Assembly: GCF_900205865.1 (NCBI RefSeq)
Contig: NZ_LT906662.1
Coordinates: forward strand, 1,426,001 to 1,490,000
Source: Thermoanaerobacterium sp. RBIITD
Lineage (GTDB): Bacteria > Bacillota > Thermoanaerobacteria > Thermoanaerobacterales > Thermoanaerobacteraceae
Length of the DNA: 64,000 bases
Reading direction: 5' to 3'
Part shown: positions 60,944-64,000 of the stretch, piece after piece
How positions within the stretch are numbered: the first letter of the stretch is position 1
How the letters are laid out: each line of letters starts with the position of its first letter
Made by a program: the position numbers and the translations under genes
The notes under the pieces: generated by a model
What the model was told of the DNA's origin: nothing
What the model saw: the letters and a program-made list of their open reading frames with translations, nothing else
Databases searched by the model: none

Positions 60944-60952
60944 TTAAAATAG

Positions 60953-61027
60953 TCCTCAGTAGCTCAATGGTGGAGCAACCGGCTGTTAACCGGTAGGCTG
61001 TAGGTTCGAGCCCTACCTGAGGAGCCA
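60953..61027 (+). tRNA. tRNA-Asn (anticodon GUU)
   Basis: Acceptor tcctcag / ctgagga, anticodon loop ctGTTaa in stem ccgg / ccgg, T arm aggttcgagccct and CCA. Ten bases after 5S. Confidence 0.96.
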
Positions 61028-61050
61028 TTTTATTATATAAAAGAATATTT

Positions 61051-61125
61051 GCGGATGTGGCTCAGTGGTAGAGCATCGGCTTCCCAAGCCGAGGACCGCG
61101 GGTTCGAATCCCGTCATCCGCTCCA
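61051..61125 (+). tRNA. tRNA-Gly (anticodon CCC)
   Basis: Acceptor gcggatg / catccgc, anticodon loop ttCCCaa, T arm gggttcgaatccc and TCCA end. Probably the last member of the rRNA transcript. Confidence 0.95.
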
Positions 61126-61227
61126 TATAGAGATAAAGGTTTCGAGCAATCGAAATCTTTTTTAATATAAAGCAGTATTTTTGATTAATTAGTAGGATTT
61201 ATACATAGAAAAGCAGATGTCGAATAT

Positions 61228-61583
61228 ATGTGGAAAGCACTCGATGGAACAAGTTTGCTGTCTATGCAAGATACAATATTGAGGAATTATGGCAGTCTCA
61301 TTATTGGTCCTTCAACAATGAAGAATGAATTCGTAAAAGTAACAGTTAACCCAAATGGAATTGTTGATATCATAATCAGACTTTTTGTAGAAGTGGTTAA
61401 GCAAATTGGCCTACAAAAAAAAATATTCGGCACTAATATCAAATATTTTTGGGATCGCCCTTTGCATTTTATATATGTCACCTGGCGAAATATTAAAGGG
61501 TATTCTACTATGTACAGAGTTAGGCCTTGGTGCATCTGGATTATACAGTACGACAAAAAATACCGTTGAGGCAGTTAAAAAAT
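61228..61583 (+). pseudogene. Holin-like small membrane protein, frameshifted
   Basis: The first frame reads FVKVTVNPNGIVDIIIRLFV, EVVKQIGLQKK; after a one-base change near 61420 it continues YSALISNIFGIALCILYMSP, GEILKGILLCTELGLGASGL and YSTTKNTVEAVKK with a stop at 61581. The two parts make a two-helix membrane protein with the SPGxILKGILLG...ASGLY pattern of small phage-holin-like proteins. The frameshift and lack of a convincing start mark it as a remnant. Confidence 0.55.
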
Positions 61584-61755
61584 GATTTTATTTGTTGGTT
61601 TGGTTATTTTCCATGCCATATTTTTTATATACCCTTGAAATTTTTCTTTATGTTTATATAATCAATTTATAGATAATAAATATAAAAAAGACTTATGTTT
61701 ATTATAATTTCGCCATAATATATTTTTGACGGTATATTTTTGAAAGGATGTTATT

Positions 61756-62493
61756 ATGCTTAATGGCAAAGTTATAGTTGTAACAGGCGGATCTGGTGGG
61801 ATAGGAAGTGCAATATGTAAAGAATTAGCAAAATTAGGTGGATGTATTGCAATCCATTATAAAAGTGATTATAAAAGCGCAAATGACTTAAAAAATTATA
61901 TAAAAGAGAATTATGGCTACGCAGACATATTTAAAGCAGATATAAAGGACAGAAAACAAGTAGATCAAATGATGGAAACTATATACAATAGTTTTGGCCG
62001 TATCGATTATTTAGTTAATAATGCTGGTATTGCACAGATCAAGCCTTTTATGGACATAACTGTAGACGACTGGGACGCTATGATAGATACAAACCTAAAA
62101 GGTTTATTTAATTGTACACAAAGTGCGTTAAAATATATGCTATCAAAAAAATCCGGCGTTATCGTAAATATTTCATCAATTTGGGGAATACGTGGAGCAT
62201 CATGTGAAGTACATTATTCCGCGGCAAAAGGTGGCATAATATCTTTTACAAAAGCACTTGCAAAAGAATTAGGACCTTCTAATATTCGGATTAACTGTAT
62301 AGCACCAGGTGTCGTTGACACTGATATGAATAAATATTTATCATCGGATGTAAAAGAAGATTTAGTATCAAAGACATCACTTGGAAGACTCGGCACTCCT
62401 ATTGAAATAGCAAAAGCTGTATCATTTTTACTGTCGGATGAGGCTTCATTTATAACAGGACAGGTTCTTACAATTGATGGTGGTTTTATATAG
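61756..62493 (+). CDS. SDR family NAD(P)-dependent oxidoreductase (FabG-like)
   Basis: 245 residues, classical short-chain dehydrogenase. Cofactor motif VTGGSGGIGSAICKELA, NNAGIAQIKPF, catalytic Ser in NISSIWGIRG and YxxxK as HYSAAKGG, and C-terminal ITGQVLTIDGGF. It resembles 3-oxoacyl-ACP reductase but stands alone, without fatty acid genes, so the substrate is uncertain. gaaaggatg site before the ATG. Confidence 0.88.
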   Translation: MLNGKVIVVTGGSGGIGSAICKELAKLGGCIAIHYKSDYKSANDLKNYIKENYGYADIFKADIKDRKQVDQMMETIYNSFGRIDYLVNNAGIAQIKPFMDITVDDWDAMIDTNLKGLFNCTQSALKYMLSKKSGVIVNISSIWGIRGASCEVHYSAAKGGIISFTKALAKELGPSNIRINCIAPGVVDTDMNKYLSSDVKEDLVSKTSLGRLGTPIEIAKAVSFLLSDEASFITGQVLTIDGGFI

Positions 62494-62637
62494 GTATTTA
62501 TATAATTTAACTTAAATTACTTTAATTATAAATATAAAATCTTCAACTATCATTTAGGAAAAAAATTTAATAAATGATGAAGAAATAAAAAGCCAATAAA
62601 GTTATTGCATTTTGGCTATAGAAAGGAATATTATTTA

Positions 62638-62805
62638 TGATTAAGCGAATAAACGGTAAATATGTTTTGCTTCATAGAAGAATACTAGAATGTAATATCT
62701 AGCTGTAGCGCAATTGAAGTAAATGAAAAATATTATGTATATTATGGTGGTGACGATACTCATATTGGAGTTGCAGTAATAGAAAAAGATAAAATATCGT
62801 TTTAA
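62638..62805 (+). pseudogene. Remnant of a second GH130 phosphorylase
   Basis: ATG 62638 opens IKRINGKYVLLHRRI, which matches EKIHGNYVMFHRRYP of the next gene. After a stop and frame change the sequence reads SSCSAIEVNEKYYVYYGGDD, THIGVAVIEKDKISF and a stop, matching that gene's last 30 residues. The whole middle is deleted. Tandem GH130 genes are known in Thermoanaerobacter, so this is probably the lost partner. Confidence 0.75.
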
Positions 62806-62817
62806 GGAGCGGATATT

Positions 62818-63711
62818 TTGATAAAGCTAAAAAGATTGAGCGATCAACCTATACTGAAACCAATAAAGGAGCATGAATGGGAAAGAAAAGCAGTATTCAA
62901 TTGCTCTGCAATATATGATAATGGATTATTTCATCTTATCTACAGGGCTACAGATTTAGGGCCACACATGAAGTATGGAAGATATATTTCAAGGCTTGGT
63001 TATGCTGTCAGCAAAGATGGTATCAATTTTATGAGGCTTGATAAACCGGTTTTAAGCAATGACGTTGAACAAGAATTGAGAGGATGCGAAGACCCAAGAA
63101 TTGTAAAGATAGACGATACCTACTATATGATGTATACGGGTTTTGGCGATAGGACAAAAGACGATTATAGGATATGCTTAGCTACATCAAAAAATTTAAT
63201 TAATTGGGAAAGGAAAGGTGTTGTCCTCGATGAGCCAAATAAAGATGCAACACTATTTCCTGAGAAGATTCATGGTAATTATGTAATGTTTCATAGAAGA
63301 TATCCTGATATTTGGATAGCCTTTTCTAATGATTTAAAAAACTGGTATGGTCACAAACCTGTTATTAAGCCTATTAAAGGCACATGGGAAAGCGCGAGAG
63401 TTGGTGTAGCAGGGCCGCCGATAAAGGTAAAAGATGGTTGGTTTTTAATCTACCACGCTGCAGACGACAATAATGTTTATAGGCTAGGAGCGGCATTACT
63501 CGATACGAATGATCCTTCTAAAGTCTTAGCGAGGCAGAAAGAGCCGATTTTAGAGCCTGAATTAGAATGGGAAAAGAATGGCTATATATCAAATGTTGTA
63601 TTTAGTTGCGGCAATGCCATAAAAGACGATAATATATATGTTTACTATGGTGGTGCAGATACTGTAATAGGTGTTGCAGTGTTGAATATAAATGATATTA
63701 AGTTTGATTAA
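62818..63711 (+). CDS. GH130 family beta-1,2-mannoside phosphorylase
   Basis: 297 residues, the short GH130 form. The five-bladed propeller motifs are LIYRATDLG, SRLGYAVSKDGINF, GCEDPRIVKIDDTYYMMYT with the catalytic Asp, HRRYPDIWIAFS, TWESARVGVAGPPIK and YYGGADTVIGVA. GH130 enzymes phosphorolyse beta-mannosides; Thermoanaerobacter homologs act on beta-1,2-mannobiose or -oligomannan. The exact substrate here is inferred. TTG start with aaggagcgg. Confidence 0.88.
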   Translation: MIKLKRLSDQPILKPIKEHEWERKAVFNCSAIYDNGLFHLIYRATDLGPHMKYGRYISRLGYAVSKDGINFMRLDKPVLSNDVEQELRGCEDPRIVKIDDTYYMMYTGFGDRTKDDYRICLATSKNLINWERKGVVLDEPNKDATLFPEKIHGNYVMFHRRYPDIWIAFSNDLKNWYGHKPVIKPIKGTWESARVGVAGPPIKVKDGWFLIYHAADDNNVYRLGAALLDTNDPSKVLARQKEPILEPELEWEKNGYISNVVFSCGNAIKDDNIYVYYGGADTVIGVAVLNINDIKFD

Positions 63712-63796
63712 TTTTAAAACCAATAGATCATATAATGGTCTATTTATTATCTTTTTTCTACTTATTAATAAAACATTTTCATAAAAATAATACTTC

Positions 63797-63825
63797 TTGA
63801 CATAAGGAATAATATGGATTATAAT
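63797..63825 (+). promoter_or_regulatory. Consensus sigma-A promoter
   Basis: TTGACA (63797-63802), 17 bp, TATAAT (63820-63825): both boxes are perfect. Confidence 0.9.
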
Positions 63826-63832
63826 AAGAGTG

Positions 63833-63859
63833 TTAGCAGCCATTAACATAGAGTGCTAA
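63833..63859 (+). promoter_or_regulatory. CIRCE element (HrcA operator)
   Basis: TTAGCAGCC, nine bases, GAGTGCTAA. The right half is perfect and the left half has two changes from the consensus TTAGCACTC-N9-GAGTGCTAA. It lies just after the -10 box, at the start point, where HrcA would block transcription. Confidence 0.8.
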
Positions 63860-63981
63860 TATCAGCGGAAAATGCAATACTATCATATTTTTCACATGGT
63901 TTAACATTCTACAATAAACTAACAATATACTAACGACAAATTTTTTAATAAAATAAAAAACTTAATAAAGGAGGAGTTCGA

Positions 63982-64000
63982 ATGAAAGCTTTATTGCTAG
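63982..64000 (+). CDS. Start of a gene cut by the window edge
   Basis: A strong aaggaggag site precedes ATG 63982; only MKALLL is visible. The opening does not look like GroES, GroEL, HrcA or Hsp20, and recalls zinc-type alcohol dehydrogenases, but six residues cannot decide. It lies about 120 bp after the CIRCE element. Confidence 0.6.

Overview
The window looks like chromosome from a low-GC, thermophilic, spore-forming anaerobic Firmicute of the Thermoanaerobacterium/Thermoanaerobacter type. This is inferred from the dnaA-dnaN-yaaA-recF-remB-gyrB-gyrA order, T-box leaders, the long Bacillus/Clostridia-type SRP RNA, sporulation genes (bofA, ytvI, a DUF1657 protein) and a GH130 mannoside phosphorylase locus. 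No taxonomic search was possible. It begins inside dnaA, and the dnaA-dnaN gap carries DnaA boxes and a DnaA-trio-like tract, so it starts next to the replication origin.

Layout. 1-10.4 kb: replication initiation and gyrase genes, with a divergent murT-gatD pair; murT is frameshifted by a perfect 14-bp tandem duplication. 10.4-11.4 kb: FMN-binding lipoprotein and ferritin-like protein. 11.5-20.8 kb: branched-chain amino acid operon ilvN-ilvC-leuA-leuC-leuD-leuB-ilvD-ilvB behind an Ile-type T-box. 20.8-24.8 kb: riboflavin genes in two units (ribD-ribE and ribBA-ribH), each with its own FMN riboswitch. 25-35 kb: ytvI, lepB, T-box-controlled serS with two tRNA-Ser genes, an LCP protein, a very small rubredoxin-like protein, a UPF0182 membrane protein and a glutamine-rich protein. 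35.1-36.7 kb: an ISLre2-type insertion sequence.

36.8-45.8 kb is a decayed integrated island in tRNA-Arg(ACG), bounded by a 47-bp repeat of the tRNA 3' end. It holds broken integrase, ParB-like and transposase genes. Within it is an apparently readable cassette: a GAF-LuxR regulator, one truncated and one complete radical SAM/SPASM protein, and an MFS exporter. 45.9-54.9 kb: tRNA-Arg(CCT), tadA, two tRNA-Ser genes, SRP RNA, HD-GYP signalling proteins, dnaX-ebfC-recR, a fluoride riboswitch with two crcB genes, yaaL, bofA and DUF1657.

55-61.1 kb: an rRNA operon (16S-23S-5S, then tRNA-Asn and tRNA-Gly). The 23S gene has two insertions whose stems share the same 10-base core. One insertion is only a hairpin; the other encodes a complete 83-residue GIY-YIG nuclease-like protein. 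Three copies of a long imperfect palindrome occupy the operon's spacers. 61.2-64 kb: a frameshifted holin-like remnant, an SDR oxidoreductase, a GH130 phosphorylase preceded by a mostly deleted paralog, and, at the edge, a sigma-A promoter with a CIRCE operator in front of a gene beginning MKALL.

The best candidates for something not well described are the GIY-YIG-bearing 23S insertion with its matching partner insertion, and the radical SAM cassette in the decayed island.
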